From the NCBI RefSeq assembly GCF_025949695.1, contig NZ_JAPDFL010000001.1:3041501-3105500 (forward strand): a DNA stretch of 64,000 nt, given 5' to 3'. The notes below the pieces were generated by a model. That model did no database searches, was not told the DNA's origin, and saw only the letters and a list, made by a program, of their open reading frames with translations. This document shows positions 35,768 through 44,761 of this stretch, piece after piece. The translations under genes and the position numbers were made by a program. Every line of letters begins with the position of its first letter. The stretch's first letter is position 1. This DNA comes from Pararhodobacter zhoushanensis (lineage in GTDB: Bacteria > Pseudomonadota > Alphaproteobacteria > Rhodobacterales > Rhodobacteraceae).

Positions 35768-35960
35768 GTGGCGGCGCTCGCCCCCATCGAGGGGGCTCGC
35801 GCCGCGCGGGGGCGCTGCCCCCGACCCGGGCCGTTCCGGCCCGCCCCCGGGATATTTCAGGCATAAAGTTGGTTAACAGAATCCTAACGCCCAACTTTAT
35901 GCTGCAAATATCCTCGGGGGTGAATTCGGCTTTAGCCGAAGAGGGGGCTGAAGGCCCCCC
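35768..35960. repeat. Dispersed palindromic element, copy 3 (variant stem)
   Basis: Outer GC hairpins at left, core at about 35849-35912: GGGATATTT, left arm GCATAAAGTTGG, loop GTTAACAGAATCCTAAC, right arm CCAACTTTATGC, AAATATCC. Right side: GGGGGTGAATTCGGCTTTAGCCGAA and GGGGGCTGAAGGCCCCCC. Both stem arms differ from copies 1, 4, 6 and 7 yet still pair perfectly. It lies between the convergent tetR and rlmJ genes. Confidence 0.85.
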
Positions 35961-36743
35961 CTACTTTTTAACAGACCCGAAAACAGCCGCCACGCGCGCC
36001 GCTTCTTCGCTCAGCCCCCAGGGAGGGTTGATCACAAAGAGGCCCGAGCCGATCATTCCGTGCCCCTCGCGCGCAGGCGGAAAGCGCACTTCGTGACGCA
36101 AGGCGCCCTGATGGGCCTCAACCAGCGCCGACAGCATTGGCTTGTGGCGCCCGTCGCTCAGGATCGGATACCAAAGCGCGATAATCCCGACGTTCCATTT
36201 ACGCGCCACCAGCCCGATATACCGCGCCATGCCGTCGTAATCGCCTGCCGTCTCGAAGCTGGGATCGATCAGCAGCATCCCGCGCCGGGGTGTCGGCGGC
36301 GTCAGTTCCTGCACTTTGGTGAACCCGTCTGCCGCGTGCACCCGCACGGCAAAGGGCATCATCGCTTCGGACAGGGCGGCGAACTCCTGCGGGTGACGCT
36401 CGGCCAGATGCACCGAATCCGTGGCGCGCAACAGCGTTGCCGCAATCAGCGGCGAGCCGGGATAGGCATTGGGGCCATTTTCCGCGCGCACTGCCGCCAG
36501 CACGCGCCGGTAGGGGTGGTCGGGGTCAAAGGCCCGTTCGAGCCGACCGATCCCTTGTGCCGCCTCGCCGGTTTTCAGCGCCTCGGGCGCGCCCAGGTCA
36601 TACAGGCCCCGGCCGGCGTGGCTTTCGAGATAGGTGAGCGGTTTGTCCTTGGCGGCCAGATAGGCCAGCGTCCAGGACAGCAAGGCGTGCTTATGCACAT
36701 CCGCCAGATTCCCGGCGTGATACAGGTGCTGGTAGGACAGCAT
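35961..36743 (-). CDS. rlmJ: 23S rRNA (adenine(2030)-N6)-methyltransferase
   Basis: 260-residue SAM-dependent methyltransferase of the RlmJ (ComJ/YhiR) family. Start MLSYQHLYHAGNLADVHKHA is diagnostic; SAM-binding LTYLESHAGRGLYDL near 37; the amino-methyltransferase motif is LLIDPSFE near 158, where DPPYE is usual in enterobacterial members; late FVINPPWGL. Its start lies next to the irr stop on the same strand, so irr-rlmJ may be one transcript. Confidence 0.93.
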   Translation of the reverse strand: MLSYQHLYHAGNLADVHKHALLSWTLAYLAAKDKPLTYLESHAGRGLYDLGAPEALKTGEAAQGIGRLERAFDPDHPYRRVLAAVRAENGPNAYPGSPLIAATLLRATDSVHLAERHPQEFAALSEAMMPFAVRVHAADGFTKVQELTPPTPRRGMLLIDPSFETAGDYDGMARYIGLVARKWNVGIIALWYPILSDGRHKPMLSALVEAHQGALRHEVRFPPAREGHGMIGSGLFVINPPWGLSEEAARVAAVFGSVKK

Positions 36744-37184
36744 TCAGGTGCTGCGACGCAGGCGGATCACCACATCAACGCGCGAGACCTCGCAGCCCTC
36801 GGGCGCTTCGGGCAGGCGCAGGATTTCCAGCTGGTCAGAGGGCGCATCGGTCAGCAATTGCGTGTCTTCCCAGAAATAATGCGGATGATCGTCGATCCGC
36901 GTGTCGAAATAGCTGCGCGACGCATCGACGGTGATCTCGTTCAAAAGCCCGGCTGCGCAGAACGCCCGCAAGGTGTTGTACACCGTCGCCAGCGACACCT
37001 TCTCATCCGCGTCGAGCGCGGCGGCATAAAGGCTCTCGGCCGTGACGTGCCGGTTCTGGCCATCACCGATCAACAACGCGGCAAGCGTCTGGCGTTGACG
37101 GGTCGGACGCAGACCCGCAGCGGTCAGCCAATCGGCAGCGCGGTCCTGGGCCTGGGCGGTCTGGGGAGCGAATTCACGGATCAT
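36744..37184 (-). CDS. irr: Iron response regulator Irr (Fur family)
   Basis: 146-residue Fur-family regulator that in alphaproteobacteria represses or activates iron and haem genes according to haem status. HTH region LTAAGLRPTRQRQTLAALLI and SLATVYNTLRAFCAAGLLNE; the candidate haem-sensing HxH motif is in DDHPHYFWED near residue 100. The N-terminal GCP haem regulatory motif of Bradyrhizobium is absent, as in many Rhodobacterales. Its position divergent from fabA is typical of that group. A matching operator appears before mbfA at 41807. Confidence 0.93.
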   Translation of the reverse strand: MIREFAPQTAQAQDRAADWLTAAGLRPTRQRQTLAALLIGDGQNRHVTAESLYAAALDADEKVSLATVYNTLRAFCAAGLLNEITVDASRSYFDTRIDDHPHYFWEDTQLLTDAPSDQLEILRLPEAPEGCEVSRVDVVIRLRRST

Positions 37185-37329
37185 CCCTTCTTATAAGGCC
37201 TACAGACATATAACTTCAATGCCTGAGGCGCGCGCACCCTTCCCCGGCGTCCTGCGCGCGCCGCGAGCCTTGTCACGCCGGAAACTTGGGTGCTAGAGGG
37301 GTTGAAACAGACCCGGAGGATCCCGATCA

Positions 37330-37839
37330 ATGTCGCAATACCCCAGCCAGTTCGACAAAGAGGCCCTGCTGGCCTGCGCGCGCGGCGAGTTGTTCGGCCC
37401 CGGCAATGCCCAGTTGCCCGCCCCGCCGATGCTGATGATGGACCGCATCACCGAGATTTCGGGCGATGGCGGGTTGCACGGCAAGGGGCATGTGGTCGCC
37501 GAGTTCGACATCACCCCGGATCTTTGGTTTTTCGAGTGCCACTTTCCCGGCAATCCGATCATGCCAGGTTGCCTGGGCCTGGACGGCCTGTGGCAGCTGA
37601 CCGGCTTCAATCTGGGCTGGCGCGGCTGGCTGGGTCGCGGCTATGCGCTGGGTGTCGGCGAGGTCAAACTGACCGGCATGGTGCGCCCGGATCGCAAGAT
37701 GCTGACCTATAAGGTGGATTTCACCAAGGCCATTCAGACCCGTCGCCTGACGATGGGCGTCGCCGACGGCATCGTCGAGGCGGATGGCGAGGTAATCTAT
37801 ATCGTCAAGGACATGAAGGTCGCGCTGTCCGAGAGCTGA
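37330..37839 (+). CDS. fabA: 3-hydroxyacyl-[ACP] dehydratase/isomerase FabA
   Basis: 169-residue hot-dog-fold enzyme that dehydrates 3-hydroxydecanoyl-ACP and isomerises the product to the cis-3 isomer, starting unsaturated fatty acid synthesis. Catalytic block [24 protein letters not shown] (His near residue 70, Asp near 84). CGGAGG lies before the ATG. First gene of fabA-fabB-fabI; a dispersed palindromic element separates it from fabB. Confidence 0.96.
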   Translation: MSQYPSQFDKEALLACARGELFGPGNAQLPAPPMLMMDRITEISGDGGLHGKGHVVAEFDITPDLWFFECHFPGNPIMPGCLGLDGLWQLTGFNLGWRGWLGRGYALGVGEVKLTGMVRPDRKMLTYKVDFTKAIQTRRLTMGVADGIVEADGEVIYIVKDMKVALSES

Positions 37840-37851
37840 GACCAGACAAAA

Positions 37852-38008
37852 GCGAGGGGGCTAGCCCCCTCGGGCCGTGCCGGCCCTCACCCCCAGGATA
37901 TTTAGGGAGCAAAGAGGCGCATGGTTAACCCTCTATTAACGCGCCCTCTTTGCTCTGCAAATATCCCGGGGAGTCGGGCAAGGCCCGACCGGGGGCAGCG
38001 CCCCCGTC
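37852..38008. repeat. Dispersed palindromic element, copy 4 (full)
   Basis: Left hairpin GAGGGGGCTAGCCCCCTC, core 37896-37967 (GGATATTT, GGAGCAAAGAGGCGC, loop GTTAACCCTCTATTAAC, GCGCCCTCTTTGCTCT, AAATATCC) and right hairpins around GTCGGGCAAGGCCCGAC and GGGGGCAGCGCCCCC. It separates co-directional fabA and fabB, which are normally one operon, so it may attenuate or process that mRNA. Confidence 0.85.
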
Positions 38009-38119
38009 CGCAGCCGCAACCTCTGGCACCGACCGGCGCTAGGCGCGCCCGCAATAAAGCGGTAGCGTTTTCGGCGCAGGGTTTGTAAACACCCGATGCT
38101 AGGAAAACAGGGAGTTCCC

Positions 38120-39346
38120 ATGCGCCGTGTCGTCATTACCGGTATCGGTATCATCTCGCCCATCGGCAACACCGCTGCCGACGTTGAAGCCAGCCTGCGC
38201 GCTGGCCGTTCGGGCATTGTCGCGGCACCGGACTATGTCGAGCACGGGTTCCGCAGTCAGATCCACGGCATGCCGCAGATCGATCTGGCCGCCCATATCG
38301 ACAAGCGTGACCTGCGTTTCATGGGGCCGGGTGCGGCCTATAACTTTCTGGCGATGCAGCAGGCGATCACCGATTCCGGCCTGACCGAGGCCGAAGTGTC
38401 CAATGAGCGCTCGGGTCTGGTCATGGGCTCGGGCGGGCCGTCGACGTCGAACCTGTTCGTGGCGCATAACATCGTGATCGAAAAGGGCGCGCCCAAGCGC
38501 ATGGGCCCCTTCATGGTCACGCGCGGCATGTCCTCGACCAACTCGGCCTGTCTGGCCACGCCGTTCAAGATCAAGGGCGTCAACTATTCCATCACCTCGG
38601 CCTGCTCGACCTCGGCGCATTGCATCGGCAACGGTGCCGAGCTGATCCAGATGGGCAAGCAGGACATCGTCTTTGCTGGCGGCGGCGAGGAACTCGACTG
38701 GACGCTGTCGTGCCTGTTCGACGCGATGGGGGCCATGTCGTCGAAATACAACGACGCGCCAACCACGGCCTCGCGCCCCTTCGACGCCTCGCGCGACGGG
38801 TTCGTGATTGCCGGTGGTGGCGGCGTTGTGGTGCTGGAAGAGCTGAACCACGCGCTGGCCCGCGGTGCCAAGATCTATGCCGAAGTCACCGGCTATGGCG
38901 CCACCTCGGATGGTCACGACATGGTCGCCCCCTCCGGTGAGGGCGGCGAGCGTTCGATGAAACTGGCGATCGACACGCTGCCCGAAGGCCGCAAGATCAC
39001 CTATGTCAACGCGCATGGCACCTCGACGCCGGCGGGCGACGTCACCGAAGTCATGGCCCTGCGCCGCGTCTTCGGCGAAGGCAACGTGCCGCCGATCTCG
39101 TCGACCAAGTCGATGACCGGCCATAGCCTTGGGGCGACCGGCGTACACGAGGCGATCTATTCGCTGCTCATGCTGCAAGGCGGCTTCATCGCCCCGTCGA
39201 TCAACGTCACGACGCTGGACCCGGCGATCAACCCCGGTGAAATCTGCACCGAGTTCCGCGAAGTCGAGCATGATTCGGTCCTGTCCAACAGCTTTGGCTT
39301 CGGCGGCACCAACGCCACGCTCGTCATGTCGAAATTCCAGGAGTAA
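38120..39346 (+). CDS. fabB: Beta-ketoacyl-[ACP] synthase I
   Basis: 408-residue condensing enzyme for elongation of unsaturated fatty acids. Catalytic cysteine in [13 protein letters not shown] near residue 164, histidines in [12 protein letters not shown] near 299 and [11 protein letters not shown] near 334; C-terminal [13 protein letters not shown]. Start ATG 38120 ([16 protein letters not shown]) with GGGAG upstream; the in-frame start 8 codons earlier is unlikely. Followed after five bases by fabI. Confidence 0.96.
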   Translation: MRRVVITGIGIISPIGNTAADVEASLRAGRSGIVAAPDYVEHGFRSQIHGMPQIDLAAHIDKRDLRFMGPGAAYNFLAMQQAITDSGLTEAEVSNERSGLVMGSGGPSTSNLFVAHNIVIEKGAPKRMGPFMVTRGMSSTNSACLATPFKIKGVNYSITSACSTSAHCIGNGAELIQMGKQDIVFAGGGEELDWTLSCLFDAMGAMSSKYNDAPTTASRPFDASRDGFVIAGGGGVVVLEELNHALARGAKIYAEVTGYGATSDGHDMVAPSGEGGERSMKLAIDTLPEGRKITYVNAHGTSTPAGDVTEVMALRRVFGEGNVPPISSTKSMTGHSLGATGVHEAIYSLLMLQGGFIAPSINVTTLDPAINPGEICTEFREVEHDSVLSNSFGFGGTNATLVMSKFQE

Positions 39347-39351
39347 GCGGC

Positions 39352-40140
39352 ATGGCCGATCTGATGAAGGGCAAACGCGGGCTGGTAATGGGCGTCGCGA
39401 ACGAACGCTCGATCGCCTGGGGTATCGCCTCGGCCCTGCATGCCGAGGGCGCCGAACTTGCCTTCAGCTATCAGGGTGAGGCCTTTGGCAAGCGGGTCGA
39501 ACCGCTGGCGGCCTCGGTCGGGTCGGATTTCCTGATCGACGTGGATGTCACCAATGACGACAGCCTCGACGGGGCTTTCGCCCAGCTCAAGGACCGCTGG
39601 GGCAGCATCGACTTCCTGATCCACGCCATTGCTTTTTCGGATAAATCCGAACTTGCAGGCCGCTTCATCAACACCAGCCGGGCCAATTTCAAGCACTCGC
39701 TGGACATCTCCTGCTACTCGTTGATCGACGTGTCGCGCCGCGCGTCCGAGCTGATGCCCGAGGGCGGCTCGATCGTCACGCTGACCTATGGCGGCTCGAA
39801 CCGGGTGACGCCGTTCTACAACGTGATGGGCGTGGCCAAAGCGGCGCTGGAAGCCTCGGTGCGCTATCTCGCCAATGACCTCGGCCCGCAGGCGATCCGG
39901 GTGAATGCGGTCTCGCCCGGCCCGATGAAGACGCTGGCGGGCGCGGCCATCGGCGGCGCGCGAAAAACCTTCCGTCACACTGAGGCCAACGCGCCGCTCA
40001 GGCACAACGCCACGCTGGAATCGGTGGGCGGCGCTGCGGTCTTCCTGTGCTCGGACTATGGCAACTGCACCACCGGCGACATCCTGATGGTCGACAGCGG
40101 CTATCACGTGCTGGGCATGCCGCAGCCCGAGAATATCTGA
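39352..40140 (+). CDS. fabI: Enoyl-[ACP] reductase FabI
   Basis: 262-residue NADH-dependent enoyl-ACP reductase, last step of each elongation cycle. Start KGKRGLVMGVANERSIAWGIA, the FabI cofactor motif; catalytic Tyr and Lys spaced Y-x6-K in FYNVMGVAKAALE near residue 155; C-terminal GNCTTGDILMVDSGYHVLG. Tightly linked to fabB. Confidence 0.96.
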   Translation: MADLMKGKRGLVMGVANERSIAWGIASALHAEGAELAFSYQGEAFGKRVEPLAASVGSDFLIDVDVTNDDSLDGAFAQLKDRWGSIDFLIHAIAFSDKSELAGRFINTSRANFKHSLDISCYSLIDVSRRASELMPEGGSIVTLTYGGSNRVTPFYNVMGVAKAALEASVRYLANDLGPQAIRVNAVSPGPMKTLAGAAIGGARKTFRHTEANAPLRHNATLESVGGAAVFLCSDYGNCTTGDILMVDSGYHVLGMPQPENI

Positions 40141-40156
40141 GACGGGCGCAGACGGC

Positions 40157-40966
40157 GTGTCCGCCCGCGCGTCCCCGCGCCTTCTGACCCGTCGGCTGGC
40201 GGCGCTGGCGGGCGACCTGCTGATCGCCGGGCTGATCGTCATTGTCCTGATCGCCGCCACGCCGCTTGGTCGTATGGCTGCGCTGCCGCTCCCGCCCGGT
40301 CTACTCGGACCGACGACCTGCACGCCGGTGACCGCCGAGACCTTCGCCGACCATGCCGACACGCGCCTGTGGATCGACATCTGGCAGGCAGGCCAGCGCG
40401 ATCCCGGCGAAAGCCGGTTTTCCCAAGAGACATCGCTCTGTCACGCGCAGATCTTCGGCCTGCTGCCCTATGCGCATTTCAAGCTGACCCACCTGACCCT
40501 CCTGGACCTCGACCCGCTGCCGCTCTGGGTCGAGATCCTGCCCGTCGATGCCTCGGGCACAGTGTATCACCCAGCCGACCACACCCTCGCGCTGGTCGCT
40601 TGCCTGATGCTGCTTGCGGCCCTGCAGCCCTACGGCAGCCTCGGCAAGCGCCTGCTTGGCCTGCGCGTCACCGGACCACACCGCTTCCGACGCGAAGCGC
40701 TGCGCTTGGGCCCGTTCCTGCTCTACGGCCTGCTTTGCGCCCTCGACCCGCTGGTCGTCGCAGGGCTCAGGCCCGACGCGCCACCGTCCGAAAATCCAGC
40801 GCTGATCGAAGCCTGGCTCGACACGCATTGGTTCCTCGGCACGCCTTGGCAAAGCGCCGTCGATTGGTCGCTGTTCGCCTATGCCTTGCTGGGTCTGAGC
40901 CTGATCGCCGTCCGCCGCCTCGCCCCATGGGACCGCCTCGCCCAAACCACGGTGACCCGCCAATGA
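40157..40966 (+). CDS. RDD-family membrane protein (first of tandem pair)
   Basis: 269-residue inner-membrane protein starting at a GTG (SARASPRLLTRRLAALAGD). The R-x-x-A-x-x-x-D pattern at residues 12-20 and LGKRLLGLRVTG near 170 are RDD-domain marks. Hydrophobic segments near 18-40, 145-160, 185-205 and 235-250 flank a large periplasmic loop (residues 50-140). Starts 17 bases after fabI and overlaps the next RDD gene (ATGA). Function unknown; some RDD proteins act as ion antiporters. Confidence 0.8.
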   Translation: MSARASPRLLTRRLAALAGDLLIAGLIVIVLIAATPLGRMAALPLPPGLLGPTTCTPVTAETFADHADTRLWIDIWQAGQRDPGESRFSQETSLCHAQIFGLLPYAHFKLTHLTLLDLDPLPLWVEILPVDASGTVYHPADHTLALVACLMLLAALQPYGSLGKRLLGLRVTGPHRFRREALRLGPFLLYGLLCALDPLVVAGLRPDAPPSENPALIEAWLDTHWFLGTPWQSAVDWSLFAYALLGLSLIAVRRLAPWDRLAQTTVTRQ

Positions 40967-41667
40967 CCCCGCCCCGCCACCTCGCGCGGCGCCTGCTGGC
41001 GCTGGCGGTCGATGCGCTGCTGGCCTCGGCGCTGGCCGTCGTGCTGCTGCTGCCCTTTTCGGACCGAGGCCTGCGGCTGTCGACACCGCTGCTTGCCCTG
41101 CGCGGTTTTGACTGCACCGAGGTCGAAACCGCGCCCGACTGGCTGGCGCGGGCGCTGGGCACCGTCCCGCCCTATTCGCTGCGCCATTGCGCCGCCACGC
41201 TCTATGGCCTGCCCAACGGCTTTGAGCTACGGATGATTCTCGCCGACACGCGAAACGCCGCGCCGCGCACCACGCGGCGGATCGTGGTGCCGGTCGATGC
41301 CGCGATGCAGCCGGTCCCGGCCCGTCTCTGGGTCGACATCTTGCCGCTGGCGCTGCTGGGCCTCGTCTCGGCGCTGCTGACCGCGCGCGGCTGGCGTACG
41401 CCGGGCAAGCGTCTGGCCGGGCTGCGGCTGGTGCCCGGCGCCCGTCCCCGGCCCTTCCTGCGCGAGATCCTGCGCCTCGGCCCGCTGCTGGCCCTCGCCT
41501 GCGTGCCGCTGATCGCCGGTGACCTCACCGCGCCGGGTCCGGGCGCGGTGATCGCCCTCGCCGCCGCCGGGGCGCTGGGGCTGGTCTGGTATTACCTCTG
41601 GCCCTTCGCCGCTTGGCAGGGCCTCTCACGCCATGACCGGCTGGCCAGTTATTCCGTCACCCGGTAG
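40963..41667 (+). CDS. RDD-family membrane protein (second of tandem pair)
   Basis: 234-residue paralogue of the preceding gene: start HLARRLLALAVDALLASALA, middle PGKRLAGLRLVPGARPRPFLREILRLGPLL and end HDRLASYSVTR closely mirror it. Same topology with a shorter periplasmic loop. Coupled by an ATGA overlap, suggesting a heteromeric complex. Confidence 0.8.
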   Translation: MTPPRHLARRLLALAVDALLASALAVVLLLPFSDRGLRLSTPLLALRGFDCTEVETAPDWLARALGTVPPYSLRHCAATLYGLPNGFELRMILADTRNAAPRTTRRIVVPVDAAMQPVPARLWVDILPLALLGLVSALLTARGWRTPGKRLAGLRLVPGARPRPFLREILRLGPLLALACVPLIAGDLTAPGPGAVIALAAAGALGLVWYYLWPFAAWQGLSRHDRLASYSVTR

Positions 41668-41806
41668 CCTGCGGCGCAAACCCCCGGGACAAAGCTTGCC
41701 AAAAGGTTAACGCACGCGCGCAAGCCTTTGAAATCCCACAACCGGCGCCCCTGTCACCGCGTGGGACACGCGGCGACGCAGCCTCTTGCCCCCGTGCCCG
41801 CGCCCG

Positions 41807-41823
41807 CTTAGAGTCATTCCAAA
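41807..41823. promoter_or_regulatory. Candidate Irr operator (ICE) at mbfA
   Basis: Arms CTTAGAGT and ATTCCAAA around a single C; compared with the ideal TTTAGAAT-n-ATTCTAAA they match 6/8 and 7/8. It lies just upstream of the mbfA start, where Irr binding would block transcription. irr itself is at 36744 in this window. Confidence 0.55.
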
Positions 41824-41829
41824 CTCCAG

Positions 41830-42822
41830 ATGCGCAGGCCCCCCATGCTCCTCAACTACGGCTCCCGCCGCCGGTTTCGCGATCTTTCCGAACAGGAGAT
41901 CCTCGCGCTGGCGATCTCGTCCGAGGAAGACGATGCCCGCATCTATCGCACCTATGCCGAGCGCCTGCGCACTGAATACCCGGCCTCGGCTGCGGTGTTC
42001 GACGGCATGGCCGAAGAGGAAGACCGCCACCGTCAGCGCCTGATCGCCCTGCACCGCATCCGCTTTGGCGACGTGATCCCCCTGCTTCGCCGCGAGCATG
42101 TCGCGGGCTATTACGCGCGCAAGCCGGTCTGGCTGATGGACACCATGTCGCTGGACCAGATCCGCGCCGAGGCCGAAGCGATGGAGCGTCAGGCCCAGCG
42201 GTTCTACGAGGCCGCCGCGCAGCGCACCTCGGATGCGGCGACGCGCAAGCTGCTGGGCGACCTCGCCGCCGCCGAAGCCGCGCATGAAGAGGCCGCGCAG
42301 GTGCTTGAGGGCCAGTTGCTGGACGGCGAGACGCGCAGTGGCGAGGATGACACCGCCCACCGCCAGTTCATCCTGACCTGGGTGCAGCCGGGGCTGGCCG
42401 GGCTGATGGATGGCTCGGTTTCAACCCTGGCGCCGATCTTCGCCACCGCTTTCGCCACGCAGAACACCCACACCACCTTCCTCGTCGGCCTTGCCGCCTC
42501 GATCGGGGCGGGGATCTCGATGGGCTTTACCGAGGCTGCCAGCGACGACGGCCAGCTCTCAGGGCGCGGCTCGCCCTACAAGCGCGGCCTTGCCGCCGGG
42601 GTGATGACCACGCTGGGCGGGCTGGGGCACGCCCTGCCCTATCTGATCCCGCATTTCTGGACCGCCACGGTGATCGCGATGGTCGTCGTGTTCGTCGAGC
42701 TTTGGGTCATCGCCTGGATCCAAAACCGCTATATGGAAACCCCCTTCGTGCGCGCCGCACTGCAGGTGGTTCTCGGGGGCGCGCTGGTCTTTGCCGCTGG
42801 CGCAATCATCGGCGGCGGCTGA
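41830..42822 (+). CDS. mbfA: Membrane-bound ferritin MbfA (ferritin-like plus VIT1/CCC1 domain)
   Basis: 330-residue iron exporter/storage protein. Residues ~10-165 form a ferritin-like di-iron bundle (EEDDARIYRTYAERL, EEEDRHRQRLIALH, EAMERQAQRFYEAAA, AAHEEAAQ). Residues ~175-330 form the VIT1-like membrane domain (PGLAGLMDGSVSTLAPIFAT, GAGISMGFTEAASDDG and three later helices). An ATG at 41845 (MLLNYGSRRRFRDLS) is an alternative start. Known members protect against iron and peroxide stress and are Irr-repressed; an Irr-type palindrome sits right before the start. Confidence 0.93.
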   Translation: MRRPPMLLNYGSRRRFRDLSEQEILALAISSEEDDARIYRTYAERLRTEYPASAAVFDGMAEEEDRHRQRLIALHRIRFGDVIPLLRREHVAGYYARKPVWLMDTMSLDQIRAEAEAMERQAQRFYEAAAQRTSDAATRKLLGDLAAAEAAHEEAAQVLEGQLLDGETRSGEDDTAHRQFILTWVQPGLAGLMDGSVSTLAPIFATAFATQNTHTTFLVGLAASIGAGISMGFTEAASDDGQLSGRGSPYKRGLAAGVMTTLGGLGHALPYLIPHFWTATVIAMVVVFVELWVIAWIQNRYMETPFVRAALQVVLGGALVFAAGAIIGGG

Positions 42823-42843
42823 CCGCGCCACACCATCTGTCTG

Positions 42844-42905
42844 AAAATATCCTCGGGGGTGAATTTGGCGTCAGCCAAAGAGGGGGCTGACAGCCCCCTT
42901 CTTCC
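42844..42905. repeat. Dispersed palindromic element, copy 5 (right half only)
   Basis: AAATATCCTCGGGGGTGAATT, hairpin TTGGCGTCAGCCAA and hairpin GGGGGCTGACAGCCCCC. It lacks the left arm and loop. It lies between the convergent mbfA and polyamine operon ends and probably acts as their shared 3' boundary. Confidence 0.8.
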
Positions 42906-42907
42906 TT

Positions 42908-43711
42908 TTACCGCGCCGTCTTGGACTGGCGCATCAGCAACACACCCGCGATGGTCACCGCCACCGCCACGATCACGATGATGATCGTCGCCAGCGCGTT
43001 CACATCCGGGCTGACCCCCAGCCGCACCTTCGAGAAGATCACCATCGGCAGGGTCGAGGCGCCGGGGCCGGACACAAAGCTTGCCACCACCAGATCGTCC
43101 AGCGACAGCGTGAAGGCCAGCAACCAGCCCGAGATCAGCGCCGGGGTGATCACCGGCAGGGTGATGTCAAAGAACACCCGCACCGGCCCTGCCCCCAGAT
43201 CGCGGGCCGCTTCCTCAAGGCTCTCGTCCATATCGCGCAGCCGGGACTGGGCGATCACCGCGACATAGGCCGCGCAGAACGTGGCATGGGCGATGACCAC
43301 CGTGGTCAGCCCGCGCCCGGCGGGCCAGCCCAGCAGCATTTCCATCGACACAAACAGCAAGAGAAGCGACAGGCCGGTGATCACCTCGGGCATCACCAGC
43401 GGTGCGGTGATCATCCCGGTCATCAACAGCTTGCCCCGGAACTTGCCGAACCGGGTCAGCACGAAAGCCGCCAGCGTACCGATCACCGTGGCCAGCGTCG
43501 CCGCGATGGTGGCCACCTTCAGGCTGATCCACGCCGCGGCCAGCATCTGCCCGTCGTTGAGCAACTCGCCGTACCAGCGCGTCGAGAAGCCGCCCCAGAC
43601 CGTCACCAACCGGCTCTCGTTGAACGAGAAGACGATCAGCGACACGATTGGCGCATAGAGAAAGCCAAAGCCCAGCGTTGCCACAATCGGCAGGAACCAT
43701 CCGCGTTTCAT
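42908..43711 (-). CDS. potI: Polyamine ABC transporter permease, PotI/PotC type
   Basis: 267-residue permease with six membrane segments (start MKRGWFLPIVATLGFGFLYA; FNESRLVTVWGGFSTRWY is family-typical). EAA loop EEAARDLGAGPVRVFFDITLP near residue 165. The start overlaps the stop of the upstream permease (ATGA). Last gene of the potF-A-H-I operon. Confidence 0.92.
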   Translation of the reverse strand: MKRGWFLPIVATLGFGFLYAPIVSLIVFSFNESRLVTVWGGFSTRWYGELLNDGQMLAAAWISLKVATIAATLATVIGTLAAFVLTRFGKFRGKLLMTGMITAPLVMPEVITGLSLLLLFVSMEMLLGWPAGRGLTTVVIAHATFCAAYVAVIAQSRLRDMDESLEEAARDLGAGPVRVFFDITLPVITPALISGWLLAFTLSLDDLVVASFVSGPGASTLPMVIFSKVRLGVSPDVNALATIIIVIVAVAVTIAGVLLMRQSKTAR

Positions 43712-44721
43712 GCGTTTTTCTCCTGCCGGTTCTGCACCGCTTGCAGCCACATGATCGGCACCACTACCAGAATCAGCATGACAATCGCCACCGCAGAGGC
43801 CACGGGCCAGTCGCGCGACGAGAAGAACTCGTCCCACAGCACCCGCCCGATCATCAGCGTATCGGGTCCGCCCAGCAGCGTCGGGATGACGTATTCGCCA
43901 ATCGCCGGGATGAACACCAGCATCGAGCCCGCGATGATCCCCGGCAGCGACAGCGGCAGGGTCACGGTCAGGAAGGTCACCGTCGGCGTGGCCCCCAGAT
44001 CGCTGGCGGCTTCCAGCAGCGCGTCGTCCAGCTTCACCAGCGTCGCATAGAGCGGCAGGATCATGAACGGCAGGTAGGTGTAGACGATGCCGATATAGAC
44101 CGCGAAATCGGTCTGCATCATCACCAAGGGCTCGTCGATCACGCCCAGCCAGCTGAGGATGTTGTTGATCACCCCATCGCGGCGCAAGAACCCGATCCAC
44201 GCATAGACGCGCAGCAAGAACGAGGTCCAGAACGGCAGGATCACCATCAACAGCAGGATCGAGCGGCGCGGCTCGGGCGAGCGGGCGATGTAATAGGCGA
44301 TGGGATAGCCCAGCAGCAGCGCCAGCACGGTCGAGATCGCCGCGATCTTGATCGACGACAGATAGGCGCTGACGTAGAGCGAATCGCTGAGCAGGAACAA
44401 ATAGTTGTCAAAGCTGGCGATGATCTCCAGCGTACCATCGGGCGCGCGTTCCCACAGCGCGGTATAGGGCGGAATGGCAATCGCCACCTCGGACAGCGAG
44501 ATCCGGCCCAGCACGAAAAAGGGCACCAGAAAGAAGGTGATGAACCAGACCAGCGGGATGGCGATGACCATCCAGCGGTCGGACCAGCCCATGAAGCGCG
44601 TGAAAGCCAGACAGGCGAGCGCCACGGCGACGAGGCTGGTGAGCAGCACGGCGATATTGACCGGCAGCGCCAGCCAGCCGATCAGCGCCACGACGACAAG
44701 CCCCGCCAGCCCCATGAGCAC
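43708..44721 (-). CDS. potH: Polyamine ABC transporter permease, PotH/PotB type
   Basis: At least 337 residues. The membrane core has the EAA loop LEAASDLGATPTVTFLTVTLP near residue 235. Before it lie two extra N-terminal helices seen in Rhodobacteraceae members. The 5' end is doubtful: an ATG at 44765 overlaps the potA stop (ATGA), but its frame is lost at a run of six C (minus strand; 44744-44749). With one more C it would read MSALDAPPQASWLRPVLMG into this gene, so a one-base error or deletion is likely. Without it, translation could begin at GTG 44721 or ATG 44715. Confidence 0.88.
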   Translation of the reverse strand: MLMGLAGLVVVALIGWLALPVNIAVLLTSLVAVALACLAFTRFMGWSDRWMVIAIPLVWFITFFLVPFFVLGRISLSEVAIAIPPYTALWERAPDGTLEIIASFDNYLFLLSDSLYVSAYLSSIKIAAISTVLALLLGYPIAYYIARSPEPRRSILLLMVILPFWTSFLLRVYAWIGFLRRDGVINNILSWLGVIDEPLVMMQTDFAVYIGIVYTYLPFMILPLYATLVKLDDALLEAASDLGATPTVTFLTVTLPLSLPGIIAGSMLVFIPAIGEYVIPTLLGGPDTLMIGRVLWDEFFSSRDWPVASAVAIVMLILVVVPIMWLQAVQNRQEKNA

Positions 44722-44761
44722 CGGGCGCAGCCAGCTGGCCTGCGGGGGGCGTCCAGAGCGC

